Assembly (NCBI GenBank): GCA_021648465.1
Contig: JAKISR010000008.1
Location: forward strand, 1 to 53,262
Direction of reading: 5' to 3'
Length of the DNA stretch: 53,262 nucleotides
Origin: Sulfurimonas sp.
GTDB taxonomy: Bacteria; Campylobacterota; Campylobacteria; Campylobacterales; Sulfurimonadaceae
This document shows, one piece after another, positions 1-8,066 of the stretch. A program made the position numbers and the translations under genes. The notes below the pieces were generated by a model. It did no database searches. It saw only the letters and a list, made by a program, of their open reading frames with translations, and had not been told where the DNA came from. Within the stretch, counting starts at the first letter, position 1, and each line of letters begins with the position of its first letter.

Positions 1-2
1 AT

Positions 3-71
3 AGACCAAGAAAATCTCTCAATTGGAGAACTCCAAATGAAGTTTTTTATGGATTAGAAGCAGCAGCTTAA
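3..71 (+). CDS. IS30-family transposase, C-terminal tail (partial)
   Basis: The window opens inside a reading frame encoding 22 residues that ends at TAA 69-71. The visible tail contains RPRKSLNWRTPNEVFYG, the conserved end of IS30-family DDE transposases (usual form RPRK.L.Y.TP.EVF). The start and catalytic core lie left of the window. The stretch after the stop (about 72-133) contains GTTGCACTTCAGATTTAAAT, which looks like the terminal-repeat end of such an element, but the matching left end cannot be seen. Family assignment is fairly sure; whether the copy is intact is unknown. Confidence 0.75.
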   Translation, partial: RPRKSLNWRTPNEVFYGLEAAA

Positions 72-166
72 GGAAAAAATGATATGATTTTTTAACTTGA
101 AAGTTGCACTTCAGATTTAAATGTTGGCAAATAAAGTAGAATTTTAAAAAATATTAAAGGAAATTG

Positions 167-541
167 ATGAAATTTGTACAAACGAATAAAGCTCCATCAG
201 CAATAGGACCATATTCTCAAGCAGTTATTGTTAATGGTATGGTATACACATCAGGACAGATTGCTTTAACTCCAGAAGGAGTTATGCTTGAGAGTGATGT
301 AGTAATTCAGACAAAACAAGTATTAAAAAACTTAAAAGCTGTTTTAGAAGAAGCTGGTAGTTCTATGAATCAAGTTATAAAAACTACAATATTTATAGAT
401 TCAATGGATGACTTTGCAATAATTAATGAGATATATGAAGAGGTGTTTGGTTCTCATAAACCAGCTCGTGCAACTGTAGCAGTAAAGACACTACCTAAAA
501 ATGCTTTAGTAGAAATTGATGCAGTAGCATTGGTTAAATAA
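167..541 (+). CDS. ridA: RidA family reactive imine/enamine deaminase
   Basis: A 124-residue cytosolic RidA (YjgF/UK114) protein. The family hydrolyses reactive enamine and imine intermediates such as 2-aminoacrylate, released by PLP enzymes, to keto acids and ammonia, usually as a trimer. The substrate-binding arginine (R101, in PARATV) and acidic residue (E116, in LVEIDAV) are present, and the length is typical. ATG 167 is chosen because AAAGG lies six to eight bases upstream; a TTG one codon earlier is also in frame but less likely. The gene stands alone between the IS30 remnant and the ribosomal protein genes. Confidence 0.93.
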   Translation: MKFVQTNKAPSAIGPYSQAVIVNGMVYTSGQIALTPEGVMLESDVVIQTKQVLKNLKAVLEEAGSSMNQVIKTTIFIDSMDDFAIINEIYEEVFGSHKPARATVAVKTLPKNALVEIDAVALVK

Positions 542-560
542 AACTTAAAGCTAGTTTAGG

Positions 561-583
561 TATAATTCCGAACTTTTTATAAT
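561..583 (+). promoter_or_regulatory. Probable sigma-70 promoter(s) for rplU-rpmA
   Basis: Two perfect TATAAT boxes lie at 561-566 (preceded by TTAGG) and 578-583, in the spacer between ridA and rplU. The first is far enough from the rplU start (602) to be the main -10 box, and the second is nearer. No clear -35 is visible, as is usual for vegetative promoters in this group. Confidence 0.5.
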
Positions 584-601
584 AGATTTAAGGAATTGTA
601 T

Positions 602-910
602 ATGTACGCAATTATCAAAAATGGTGGTAAGCAATATAAAGTTCAAGAGGGTGATATTTTACTATTAGATAAAATGTCTCTTGAGCCAAAAGCTACTATC
701 GAAATTAACGAAGTTCTAGCAGTAAATGCAGGTGAACTTAAATTCGGAGCTCCATATGTTGAGGGAGCAAAAGTTACTGCTGAAGTAATTAATGAAGGTC
801 GTGACAGAAAAGTTGTAATTTTCAAAAAGCGTCGTCGTAAAGACTCTAAAGTTAAAAGAGGTTTTAGAAGAGACTTCACTCGTGTTCGTATCACGAGTAT
901 AGCTGCATAA
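602..910 (+). CDS. rplU: 50S ribosomal protein L21
   Basis: A 102-residue L21 protein of the large ribosomal subunit, which binds 23S rRNA. The N-terminus MYAIIKNGGKQYKV and the basic C-terminal segment (FKKRRRKDSKVKRGFR) are diagnostic. ATG 602 is preferred over the in-frame TTG at 596 because AAGGAA at 590-595 then has normal spacing. It is followed after 13 bases by rpmA, the standard L21-L27 pair. Confidence 0.97.
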   Translation: MYAIIKNGGKQYKVQEGDILLLDKMSLEPKATIEINEVLAVNAGELKFGAPYVEGAKVTAEVINEGRDRKVVIFKKRRRKDSKVKRGFRRDFTRVRITSIAA

Positions 911-923
911 GTAGGAGATAGAA

Positions 924-1181
924 ATGGCACACAAAAAAGGTCAGGGAAGTACACAGAATAATCGTGACTCAGCTGGTAGAAGACTTGGTGTAAAGAAATT
1001 TGGTGGAGAAGCTGTAGTGGCTGGCAACATCATTATTCGTCAAAGAGGAACTAGAGTTCATCCTGGTAAAAACATGGGTATGGGTAAAGATCATACTTTA
1101 TTTGCACTAGTTGATGGTATTGTTAAATTTGAAAGAAAAGATAAAAAACGTCAACAAGTTTCAATAGTACCTGCTACATAA
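924..1181 (+). CDS. rpmA: 50S ribosomal protein L27
   Basis: An 85-residue L27 protein, whose N-terminal tail reaches the peptidyl-transferase centre. It begins MAHKKGQGSTQNNRDS, the classic L27 start, with no Firmicutes-type cleaved extension. The internal RQRGTRVHPG motif is intact. The ribosome binding site AGGAGA lies just upstream. It shares a transcript with rplU and is followed by a hairpin that probably ends most transcripts before obg. Confidence 0.97.
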   Translation: MAHKKGQGSTQNNRDSAGRRLGVKKFGGEAVVAGNIIIRQRGTRVHPGKNMGMGKDHTLFALVDGIVKFERKDKKRQQVSIVPAT

Positions 1182-1189
1182 TTTCTGCA

Positions 1190-1221
1190 TATAATGTTAA
1201 GGCTTTTGCCTGAACATTATA
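1190..1221 (+). terminator. Hairpin after rpmA, probable terminator
   Basis: An inverted repeat with arms TATAATGTT (1190-1198) and AACATTATA (1213-1221) encloses an inner AGGC-TTTT-GCCT stem, giving about 13 base pairs with one mismatch. It begins nine bases after the rpmA stop. The following ATTTACTTCTT is T-rich but not a clean T tract, so termination may be partial. The rest of the 247-base spacer to obg holds no reading frame and only one further hairpin, at 1358-1382. Confidence 0.6.
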
Positions 1222-1357
1222 TTTACTTCTTAATAGATTTCATAATCTATAAAATTTAATAGTTTACTTTGTTATTGTTAAGAGTTGATTTTTAAATTTT
1301 AAATGTTTGTATATTTTGTTTATATGTAAGATAACTATAGAACTAAAATATATTATC

Positions 1358-1382
1358 GATTCCTGAGATTTACTCAGAAATC
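1358..1382 (+). other. Small hairpin in the rpmA-obg spacer
   Basis: GATT-C-CTGAG (1358-1367) pairs with CTCAG-A-AATC (1373-1382) around a five-base loop ATTTA, with one opposed mismatch. It lies about 47 bases before the obg TTG start and has no T tract. It could be a 5' UTR structure of obg or have no function. Confidence 0.3.
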
Positions 1383-1428
1383 TTATGTAGCTAATCACTA
1401 GCAAAAGTTGAAAATATAAGGAAAACAC

Positions 1429-2529
1429 TTGTTTACAGATAGCATAGAATTAACAGTTAGTTCAGGAAAAGGTGGACAAGGTTGTGTTGCATTTCGTCGT
1501 GAAAAATTTGTACTAAACGGTGGTCCAAATGGTGGTGATGGTGGAAAAGGTGGTGACATATGGTTTAAGTGTGATAATAATACTCACACTTTATCTCACT
1601 TCCAAAGAAAAATGCATATAAAAGCAGATGGTGGTGTACCTGGTGCTGGTTCACTAATGACTGGAAAATCAGGTTCTAAAAAGATTATTATTGTTCCACC
1701 TGGAACACAAATCTTAGATTTAGATAGTGGTGAAGTTCTTTTTGATATGTTAAAACATGGTGAAGAAGTATTATTTATTACTGGTGGAAAAGGTGGGCTT
1801 GGAAATGTTCACTTTAAATCATCAACTAACCAAAGACCAACTTATGCACAACCCGGTGAAAAAGGTGAGACTAGAGCTATAAAACTTGATCTTAAACTTA
1901 TAGCTGATGTTGGACTTGTAGGTTTTCCTAATGTTGGTAAATCTACCCTTATTTCTATAGTATCAAATGCTCGTCCAGAGATTGCAAACTATGAGTTTAC
2001 TACACTTACACCAAAACTTGGTCAAGTAAACATTGGTGATTTTGAATCATTTATTATGGCAGATATTCCAGGTATTATTGGTGGTGCACACGAAGGAAAA
2101 GGTCTTGGAATTCAGTTTTTAAGACATATAGAGAGAACAAAAACACTTTTATATATGGTAGATTTAGCTTCTTATAGAGACTTAAAAGAGCAAATTGAAG
2201 TTCTTAAAGATGAAATTTCCTCTTTTTCTGATAAGCTTGGAACAAATAAATATGCTATAGCTCTTACTAGAGTAGATATTGTACCACCTGATGACATAGA
2301 TGAACTTGTTAATGGCTTTTTAAAACTTCTTGGAATAGAAGCATCAAAAACAAATGAGTTTAATTTTGATAGTAAAATGCCATATTTTATTCAAGACTCA
2401 GCTGATGAGACTTTAGGATACGACAAGACACTTCCTTATTTAGTTGTACCAATATCATCTCCAACCCATAAAAATATAGAGGCACTAAAATATTCTCTAT
2501 TTAATTTGGTACAATCTGATAGAATTTAA
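1429..2529 (+). CDS. obg: GTPase Obg/CgtA
   Basis: A 366-residue Obg GTPase, a ribosome-associated protein of large-subunit assembly and stress control. The N-terminal glycine-rich Obg fold (about 1-158) is followed by a G domain with G1 GFPNVGKST (165-173), G3 DIPG (212-215) and G5 PISS. The G4 motif reads TRVD (280-283) instead of NKxD/TKxD, so the usual lysine is arginine. The protein ends soon after G5 and lacks the OCT domain. The start is TTG 1429, giving MFTDSIELTV, with AAGGAAA upstream; no better ATG exists. Confidence 0.95.
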   Translation: MFTDSIELTVSSGKGGQGCVAFRREKFVLNGGPNGGDGGKGGDIWFKCDNNTHTLSHFQRKMHIKADGGVPGAGSLMTGKSGSKKIIIVPPGTQILDLDSGEVLFDMLKHGEEVLFITGGKGGLGNVHFKSSTNQRPTYAQPGEKGETRAIKLDLKLIADVGLVGFPNVGKSTLISIVSNARPEIANYEFTTLTPKLGQVNIGDFESFIMADIPGIIGGAHEGKGLGIQFLRHIERTKTLLYMVDLASYRDLKEQIEVLKDEISSFSDKLGTNKYAIALTRVDIVPPDDIDELVNGFLKLLGIEASKTNEFNFDSKMPYFIQDSADETLGYDKTLPYLVVPISSPTHKNIEALKYSLFNLVQSDRI

Positions 2530-2548
2530 TAAAAAAAGAGATAATAAT

Positions 2549-3313
2549 ATGAAAAGAGTAGTTGTAAAAGTTGGTTCTGCTGTTCTTACTGAAAATGACG
2601 AGATTGCTTTAGAGCGAATGAGAGCTTTGGTTGATTTTTTAGCACAGCTTAAAGAAAAATATGAAGTGATATTAGTTTCTTCCGGCGCGGTAGCTGCTGG
2701 ATATACAGAACTTGAGCTTGATAGAGCTATTGTAAAAAATAAACAAGCATTAGCATCTATTGGTCAGCCAATACTAATGAATAAGTATAGTAAAAAATTT
2801 GCAACTCATAATATTATAACGGCTCAAGTTTTAGTAACTGCTGTAAATTTTAATAGAGAAAATGATGTTAAAAGAATAAAAAATACAATAGATATTCTTT
2901 TATCAAATGGCGTAATTCCCATAATTAATGAAAATGATGCAACAGCTACAGTAGAGCTTACAGTTGGTGATAATGATCAACTCTCAGCGTATGTCACAAA
3001 AAATACAAATTCTGATATGTTAATAATTCTCTCAGATATTGATGCATATTATGATGAAGATCCAAGAAAAAATCCTAATGCAAAAATATTAAAAACTATA
3101 AACAATATTGACAAAAATGAGCTTAGTAAAGAAGCAAAGCCACATGGAACTTTCGCAACAGGTGGAATAATTACAAAGCTAAAAGCTGCCAATTTTCTTT
3201 TAAATAATAATATTGATATGTTTTTATCTAGTGGATTTGATTTAAGTGATATTAAAAACTATATGTTAAATTCTAATCAAACAGGTGGAACTCTTTTTAC
3301 AAATGGAAAATAA
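2549..3313 (+). CDS. proB: Glutamate 5-kinase, short form without PUA domain
   Basis: A 254-residue glutamate 5-kinase catalysing the first, ATP-dependent step of proline synthesis in the cytosol. The amino-acid kinase fold shows VVKVGSAVL at the N-terminus, the SSGAVAAG loop, NENDATA and FGDNDQL-like VGDNDQLSA. ProB of E. coli is 367 residues with a C-terminal PUA domain; this one stops after the kinase domain, as in other short forms. It begins 19 bases after obg and its end overlaps fmt. proA is not in the window. Confidence 0.94.
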   Translation: MKRVVVKVGSAVLTENDEIALERMRALVDFLAQLKEKYEVILVSSGAVAAGYTELELDRAIVKNKQALASIGQPILMNKYSKKFATHNIITAQVLVTAVNFNRENDVKRIKNTIDILLSNGVIPIINENDATATVELTVGDNDQLSAYVTKNTNSDMLIILSDIDAYYDEDPRKNPNAKILKTINNIDKNELSKEAKPHGTFATGGIITKLKAANFLLNNNIDMFLSSGFDLSDIKNYMLNSNQTGGTLFTNGK

Positions 3314-4223
3314 ATTGAAAATAATTTTTATGGGTACACCTGATTATGCAGAGCAGATATTAAGGCGTATAATTAATACAAACAATATGGATGTGGTAGC
3401 AGTTTATACTCAGCCAGATAAACCTGTTGGAAGAAAAAAGATTCTCACTTCATCACCTGTTAAAATTTTAGCACAAGAAAACTCTATAAAAATATATCAA
3501 CCGAATAGACTTCGTAATCCTGAAACTGTAAATGAATTACTCAAAATTGAGTGTGATTATATTGTTGTTGCAGCATATGGACAAATACTACCACTTGAAA
3601 TTTTACAACATGCTCCATGTATAAATTTACACGCATCTATCTTACCAAAATTAAGAGGAGCAAGTCCAATTCAGCAGACTTTACTTAATGGAGACTTTCG
3701 TACAGGGGTTACAGCAATGTTAATGGACATAGGTCTTGATACTGGAGATATTATTAAAATAAAAGAAATTGATGTAAGTGAGGATGAGATGGTTGAATCT
3801 TTATTTAACAGACTTACAGATGTTGCAAGTGAATTGACTATTGATGTATTAGAAAATTTTAATTCATATACTCCTCTTAAACAGGATAACTTTTTATCAA
3901 CACACTGTAATAAAATTAATAAAAAAGATGGTGAGGTGGAATTTAAAGATGCTTTGACACTTTATAATAAGTATCGTGCATTTACTCCATGGCCAGCAAT
4001 ATATTTAAAATCTGGTTTAAAATTAAAACACATAGAACTTGCAGAAAAAACTAGTAAAAATAAAGCTGGAAAGATTCTTAAGATAGAAAAGGAATCAGTA
4101 GTAGTTGGATGTGAACAAGGCAGTATTAAAATACTTATAGTTCAGCCACAATCAAAAAAAGAGATGAATGTCATGTCATACATAAATGGTAAAAGATTAA
4201 ACCTTGCAGATAATCTCACTTAA
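3303..4223 (+). CDS. fmt: Methionyl-tRNA formyltransferase
   Basis: A 306-residue enzyme that formylates initiator Met-tRNA using 10-formyl-THF. It has the N-terminal IIFMGTPDYA motif, the catalytic region CINLHASILPKLRGASPIQ (Asn-His with SLLP-like loop) and LDTGDI, followed by a C-terminal OB-like tRNA-binding domain. Start ATG 3303 gives MENKLKIIFMGTP and overlaps proB by 11 bases; TTG 3315, just past the proB stop, is a credible alternative. The gene is translationally coupled within obg-proB-fmt-birA. Confidence 0.95.
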   Translation: MENKLKIIFMGTPDYAEQILRRIINTNNMDVVAVYTQPDKPVGRKKILTSSPVKILAQENSIKIYQPNRLRNPETVNELLKIECDYIVVAAYGQILPLEILQHAPCINLHASILPKLRGASPIQQTLLNGDFRTGVTAMLMDIGLDTGDIIKIKEIDVSEDEMVESLFNRLTDVASELTIDVLENFNSYTPLKQDNFLSTHCNKINKKDGEVEFKDALTLYNKYRAFTPWPAIYLKSGLKLKHIELAEKTSKNKAGKILKIEKESVVVGCEQGSIKILIVQPQSKKEMNVMSYINGKRLNLADNLT

Positions 4224-4839
4224 TAGTGTTGATTCAACTCAAAAATATTTAAAAGAGTTAATAAAACAAAATAGTGTACAGCTTCCATATGCAGTAACTT
4301 CTAATATACAAACAGCTGGAATGGGAAGTAGAGATAATACTTGGGAGAGTTTAGATGGAAATTTATTTTTATCATTTGCAATTGAACTAAAAAATTTACC
4401 AAAAGATTTAAAACTTGAATCAGCATCCATATATTTTGCTTACATATTAAAAATTACTTTATCAGAGTTAAATTCATCTCTATGGTTAAAATGGCCTAAT
4501 GATTTTTTTATAGATGATAAAAAAATAGGTGGAATGATTACAAATATATTTAATGATACCCTTATTTGTGGTGTTGGATTAAATATAAAAAACGTATATA
4601 AAGATTTTGATAAGTTAGATATAAAAATAAATAAAAATAAATTAATAGAATTATATTTTCAAAATATTAAAAAAAAATATTCATGGAAGCAGATTTTTAG
4701 TAATTATGAGCTAGAATTTTATAGAAGTAAATTTTTTTTTACTCACAATGAAAATTTAAGAATTTCTTTAGAAGATGCTAGTTTGCAAAAAGATGGCTCT
4801 ATAATAATTAATGGCAAGAGGATATATAGTTTAAGATGA
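4204..4839 (+). CDS. birA: Biotin-[acetyl-CoA-carboxylase] ligase, no repressor domain
   Basis: A 211-residue biotin protein ligase that adenylates biotin and attaches it to AccB. The catalytic domain shows SVDSTQ near the N-terminus, a biotinyl-AMP loop reading GMGSRDNTW (family usually GRGRxGRxW), KWPNDFFIDDKKIGG and CGVGLNI. It lacks the N-terminal winged helix of E. coli BirA, so it is not expected to regulate biotin genes. It starts with TTG at 4204, overlapping fmt by 20 bases; its stop overlaps the parA start as ATGA. Confidence 0.92.
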   Translation: MQIISLNSVDSTQKYLKELIKQNSVQLPYAVTSNIQTAGMGSRDNTWESLDGNLFLSFAIELKNLPKDLKLESASIYFAYILKITLSELNSSLWLKWPNDFFIDDKKIGGMITNIFNDTLICGVGLNIKNVYKDFDKLDIKINKNKLIELYFQNIKKKYSWKQIFSNYELEFYRSKFFFTHNENLRISLEDASLQKDGSIIINGKRIYSLR

Positions 4840-5621
4840 GCGAAGTAATAGTAATTGCAAATCAAAAGGGTGGTGTTGGTAAAACAACAACTGCTGTAAA
4901 TTTAGCTGCTTCATTGGCTGTTGCTGAAAAAAAAGTACTTTTGATAGATTCAGATCCTCAAGCAAATGCAACTACATCACTTGGTTTTCATAGAAATGAT
5001 TATGAGTTTAATATTTATCATGTATTAATAGGTACAAAAAAATTAAAAGATATTATTTTAAAATCAGAAATTGCAACTCTAGATTTAGCACCATCAAATA
5101 TTGGGCTTGTTGGAATTGAAAAAGAGTATTATGATGCTGAGAATTCAAAAGGTCGTGAGTTAGTTTTAAAAAAGGCTATAGCAAATGTTAAAAAAGATTA
5201 TGACTATATTATTATAGATTCACCTCCAGCACTTGGACCAATGACAATAAATGCACTCTCAGCTTCTAACTCTGTAATTATTCCTATCCAGTGTGAATTT
5301 TTTGCTTTAGAAGGACTTGCACAACTTTTAAATACAATAAAGCTTGTTAGAAAATCAATTAATCCTAAACTTAGTATAAAAGGTTTTTTACCAACTATGT
5401 TTTCTTCACAAAATAATCTTTCAAAACAAGTGTTTGCTGATTTAAAACAACATTTTAAAAATAAATTATTTACATGTCGAGAAAAAAAAATAATAGTAGT
5501 GCCAAGAAATGTTAAATTAGCAGAATCACCATCTTTTGGTAAACCTGCAATTCTTTATGATGTAAAGTCTATTGGTTCAATAACATATCAAAAATTAGCA
5601 CAAGCGATAATAGAAACATGA
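4836..5621 (+). CDS. parA: Chromosome partitioning ATPase ParA/Soj
   Basis: A 261-residue ParA/MinD-type ATPase that drives segregation of ParB-bound origin regions over the nucleoid. The deviant Walker A KGGVGKTTT is at 11-19, followed by LLIDSDPQANATTS and DYIIIDSPPALGPM. It is short, without an N-terminal HTH, so it is the chromosomal Soj type. It overlaps birA and parB by four bases each, and parA-parB sits directly before the atp operon as in other Campylobacterota. Confidence 0.96.
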   Translation: MSEVIVIANQKGGVGKTTTAVNLAASLAVAEKKVLLIDSDPQANATTSLGFHRNDYEFNIYHVLIGTKKLKDIILKSEIATLDLAPSNIGLVGIEKEYYDAENSKGRELVLKKAIANVKKDYDYIIIDSPPALGPMTINALSASNSVIIPIQCEFFALEGLAQLLNTIKLVRKSINPKLSIKGFLPTMFSSQNNLSKQVFADLKQHFKNKLFTCREKKIIVVPRNVKLAESPSFGKPAILYDVKSIGSITYQKLAQAIIET

Positions 5622-6460
5622 AAACGCAAAAACTTGGCCGAGGACTAGATGCACTCTTAGGTGAAATGGATGAAGCATATGACAATGAGAGTTCATCAAA
5701 AGATTTTGTTATGGAAATTTCACTTAAAGATATAAGACCAAACCCATTTCAACCAAGAAAACATTTTGAAGAAAAATCTTTATATGAACTTAGTGAATCT
5801 ATTAAAAATGATGGTTTAATTCAGCCAATTATAGTTATGGAAGATATTGATGGCTATATATTAATAGCTGGCGAAAGAAGATTTCGCGCTTCAAAATTAG
5901 CAAAACTAAAAACTATTCGTGCAATTATCTCACATAGTGATAAACAAAAAATGAGACAATTAGCTTTAATTGAAAATATTCAAAGAGATGAATTAAATTC
6001 AATTGAACTTGCACACGCATATGCTGAACTTATTAAATTACACTCACTTACACAAGAAGAATTATCTGTTAAAATAAATAAGAGTAGAACACATATTACT
6101 AATACATTAAGACTTTTACAATTATCTGTAAAAATACAAAAAACACTTATAGATAAAAAAATAACAGCTGGTCATGCAAAAGTTTTAGTAGGACTAGATG
6201 AAAAACAGCAGCAATTAGTTGTAAATTCAATTATTGGACAAAAGTTAAGTGTTCGAGAAGTTGAAAGTATTATTAAAAATATGAAAAGCAAAAAGCCAGA
6301 ATTGGTAGAGCAACTTAAAATTGAATCATATGATTTTAGTAATGCAAAAAAAATATTTTCTTCACTTGGATATAAAATTAAAATTTCTAGTAAAAGTTTA
6401 ACAATAAAATTTAATGATGAAAATCAGATTAACGACTTATTGTCATATCTTTCAAAATAA
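5618..6460 (+). CDS. parB: Chromosome partitioning protein ParB/Spo0J
   Basis: A 280-residue ParB CTPase/DNA-binding protein that loads at parS and spreads. The N-terminal ParB/Srx domain contains NPFQPRKHF and the CTP-binding motif AGERRFRASKL; a central HTH (TQEELSVKINKSRTHITNTLRLL) recognises parS, and the C-terminal region would dimerise. It overlaps parA by four bases (ATGA). I saw no consensus parS (TGTTTCACGTGAAACA type) around the pair, but did not scan for it exhaustively. Confidence 0.95.
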   Translation: MKTQKLGRGLDALLGEMDEAYDNESSSKDFVMEISLKDIRPNPFQPRKHFEEKSLYELSESIKNDGLIQPIIVMEDIDGYILIAGERRFRASKLAKLKTIRAIISHSDKQKMRQLALIENIQRDELNSIELAHAYAELIKLHSLTQEELSVKINKSRTHITNTLRLLQLSVKIQKTLIDKKITAGHAKVLVGLDEKQQQLVVNSIIGQKLSVREVESIIKNMKSKKPELVEQLKIESYDFSNAKKIFSSLGYKIKISSKSLTIKFNDENQINDLLSYLSK

Positions 6461-6507
6461 TACACAAATAATTATAAATTTACAAATTTACAAATTTATT
6501 CTTTCTT

Positions 6508-6539
6508 TAACAATTCTTTTAATTTTAAAATAGTATAAT
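6508..6539 (+). promoter_or_regulatory. Promoter of the atp operon
   Basis: TATAAT at 6534-6539 lies 22 bases before the atpF' start and just ahead of an unusually perfect Shine-Dalgarno AGGAGGT (6552-6558). A weak TTAACA lies at 6508-6513. Upstream, 6476-6499 carries three direct copies of AAATTTA(C), an AT-rich stretch that may act as an UP-like element. Confidence 0.6.
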
Positions 6540-6561
6540 CACGCAACTTTTAGGAGGTGCT

Positions 6562-6984
6562 ATGTTAGATATTAATCCGATACTGCTTATAGCTACATTT
6601 ATCGTGTTTCTTACGCTTATTGTTACTCTTAACAGATGGCTTTATAATCCATTGTTTGCATATATGAAGAAGAGAGATGAAGATATTAAAAAAGACTTAC
6701 AAAAAGTAGGCTCTAATGATGAAGAAATCAATGAACTTAATTTTAATTCACAAACAATAATTACGAATGCTAAGCTGGAAGCTGCGGCCCTGAGAGAGAA
6801 AGTTACGGCAGATGCTAAAGAGTTAGCAGACAGTAAGTTAGAAGCAAAACGTATTGAACTAGCAAAAGAGTATATAGAATTTGAGCAATCACTTGCAGAA
6901 TCAAAAAAGCAATTAACAGATAGTTTGAAATTACAAGTTCCACTGTTTAGTGAAGCTGTAAAAGCTAAATTTAGTCAGATATGA
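6562..6984 (+). CDS. atpF': ATP synthase Fo subunit b'
   Basis: A 140-residue peripheral-stalk subunit. It has one N-terminal membrane helix (about 5-27), then FAYMKKRDEDIKKDL and a long charged coiled coil, the b/b' form. Two non-identical b-type genes in tandem are typical of Campylobacterota, where a b-b' heterodimer joins Fo to F1. It has the strongest Shine-Dalgarno sequence of the region and overlaps the possible upstream start of atpF. Confidence 0.92.
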   Translation: MLDINPILLIATFIVFLTLIVTLNRWLYNPLFAYMKKRDEDIKKDLQKVGSNDEEINELNFNSQTIITNAKLEAAALREKVTADAKELADSKLEAKRIELAKEYIEFEQSLAESKKQLTDSLKLQVPLFSEAVKAKFSQI

Positions 6985-6995
6985 AAGGATCTAAT

Positions 6996-7508
6996 GTGAG
7001 TAGAATTATAGTATTAATGCTTATGATATCAACAATAGCATTAGCATCAGATACAGAAAATGCAGGTACTGATATAGTTCAAAGAACAGTAAATTTTTTA
7101 CTTTTTGTTGGACTTATTTGGTATTTGGTAGCTGAACCAGCTAAAAACTTTTTTGCATCTAGAAGTCAAGCAATTGCTGATGAGATGAAAAAAGTTCAAG
7201 AGAAGTTAAAAGAAACAGAAACTTTTAAAAAAGAAGCATTAGCTAAAATTACAGATGCAGAAAAATTTGCAGAAGAATTAGCTTTAAGTTCTAAAAAAGA
7301 AAATAAGATCATAAATGATAATATTATAGCTCAGTGTGAAGTAGACTTAGAAATACTTTCTAAGCAACAGATTATTCTAATGGAATTTGAACAAAGAAAA
7401 ATGGTTACTAATGTTGTAGAAGAAGTGCTTGAACAGGTATTAAATGAAAGTAGTGACAGTTTTGATAAAGAAGCTATGGCTAATGTTATCTTAAAGAAGG
7501 TGGCATGA
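6996..7508 (+). CDS. atpF: ATP synthase Fo subunit b
   Basis: A 170-residue second stalk subunit. A hydrophobic N-terminus that resembles a signal peptide (IIVLMLMISTIALAS) precedes the membrane segment TVNFLLFVGLIWYLV; then comes a long coiled coil typical of b subunits. The start is ambiguous: GTG 6996 is spaced six bases after AAAGGA and gives MSRIIVL, whereas ATG 6981 overlaps the atpF' stop and adds five residues. I favour 6996 on ribosome-binding-site spacing. Confidence 0.9.
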   Translation: MSRIIVLMLMISTIALASDTENAGTDIVQRTVNFLLFVGLIWYLVAEPAKNFFASRSQAIADEMKKVQEKLKETETFKKEALAKITDAEKFAEELALSSKKENKIINDNIIAQCEVDLEILSKQQIILMEFEQRKMVTNVVEEVLEQVLNESSDSFDKEAMANVILKKVA

Positions 7509-7509
7509 T

Positions 7510-8043
7510 ATGGAAGAATTAATCGCAAAAAAATATATCAAAGCAATGAAAAAAGGTTCTGACATAAAGACAATGCAAAATATAGCTTTGATTTTTTCTG
7601 CTATTTCTAAATCTTTTAATGATAAAAAATTTATTCAGATAATGAATAATCCAGATGTAACTAAAAATCAAAAATCAGATATTCTTTTGTCAGCAGTAAA
7701 ATCAGTTGGTTCAAAAGAGGTTGAAAATTTAATTAAACTACTAATTGAGCATAATCGAATCAATATTATTCCTGCAATTGCAGAAGTGATGAGAAAAGAT
7801 ATTACTGCAACAAGTAGAAAATATGATGGAGTTGTTTATAGTGATAGTGATATTAGTAAAAAAGTTATAAAAGATTTAAGTAATGGTTTAGGTAAAAAAT
7901 TTGACTCTAAAATATCATTGAAGTTTATTAAGAATGACTTCAACGGTATAAAAGTTGATGTTGAAGATCTTGGTGTAGAAATTAGTTTTTCTAAAACAAG
8001 AATCAATAGTCAAATAATAGAACATATAGTAAAAGCAATTTAA
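7510..8043 (+). CDS. atpH: ATP synthase F1 subunit delta
   Basis: A 177-residue delta (OSCP) subunit that caps F1 and binds the b stalk. It begins MEELIAKKYIKAMKKG, the standard RYAKAL-like delta start. The conserved C-terminal region (IKVDVEDLGVEISFSKTRINSQI) corresponds to the GxxVxxGDxxiDxSvrxrLxxL segment. It follows atpF with a one-base gap, inside the atp operon. Confidence 0.93.
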   Translation: MEELIAKKYIKAMKKGSDIKTMQNIALIFSAISKSFNDKKFIQIMNNPDVTKNQKSDILLSAVKSVGSKEVENLIKLLIEHNRINIIPAIAEVMRKDITATSRKYDGVVYSDSDISKKVIKDLSNGLGKKFDSKISLKFIKNDFNGIKVDVEDLGVEISFSKTRINSQIIEHIVKAI

Positions 8044-8066
8044 CTTTCAACGAGAGGAGATGTATA

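Noticed and set aside
6475..6500. AAATTTAC direct repeats as iterons of a replication origin
   Set aside because: Only three short AT-rich copies, adjacent to the atp promoter and without DnaA boxes or dnaA.
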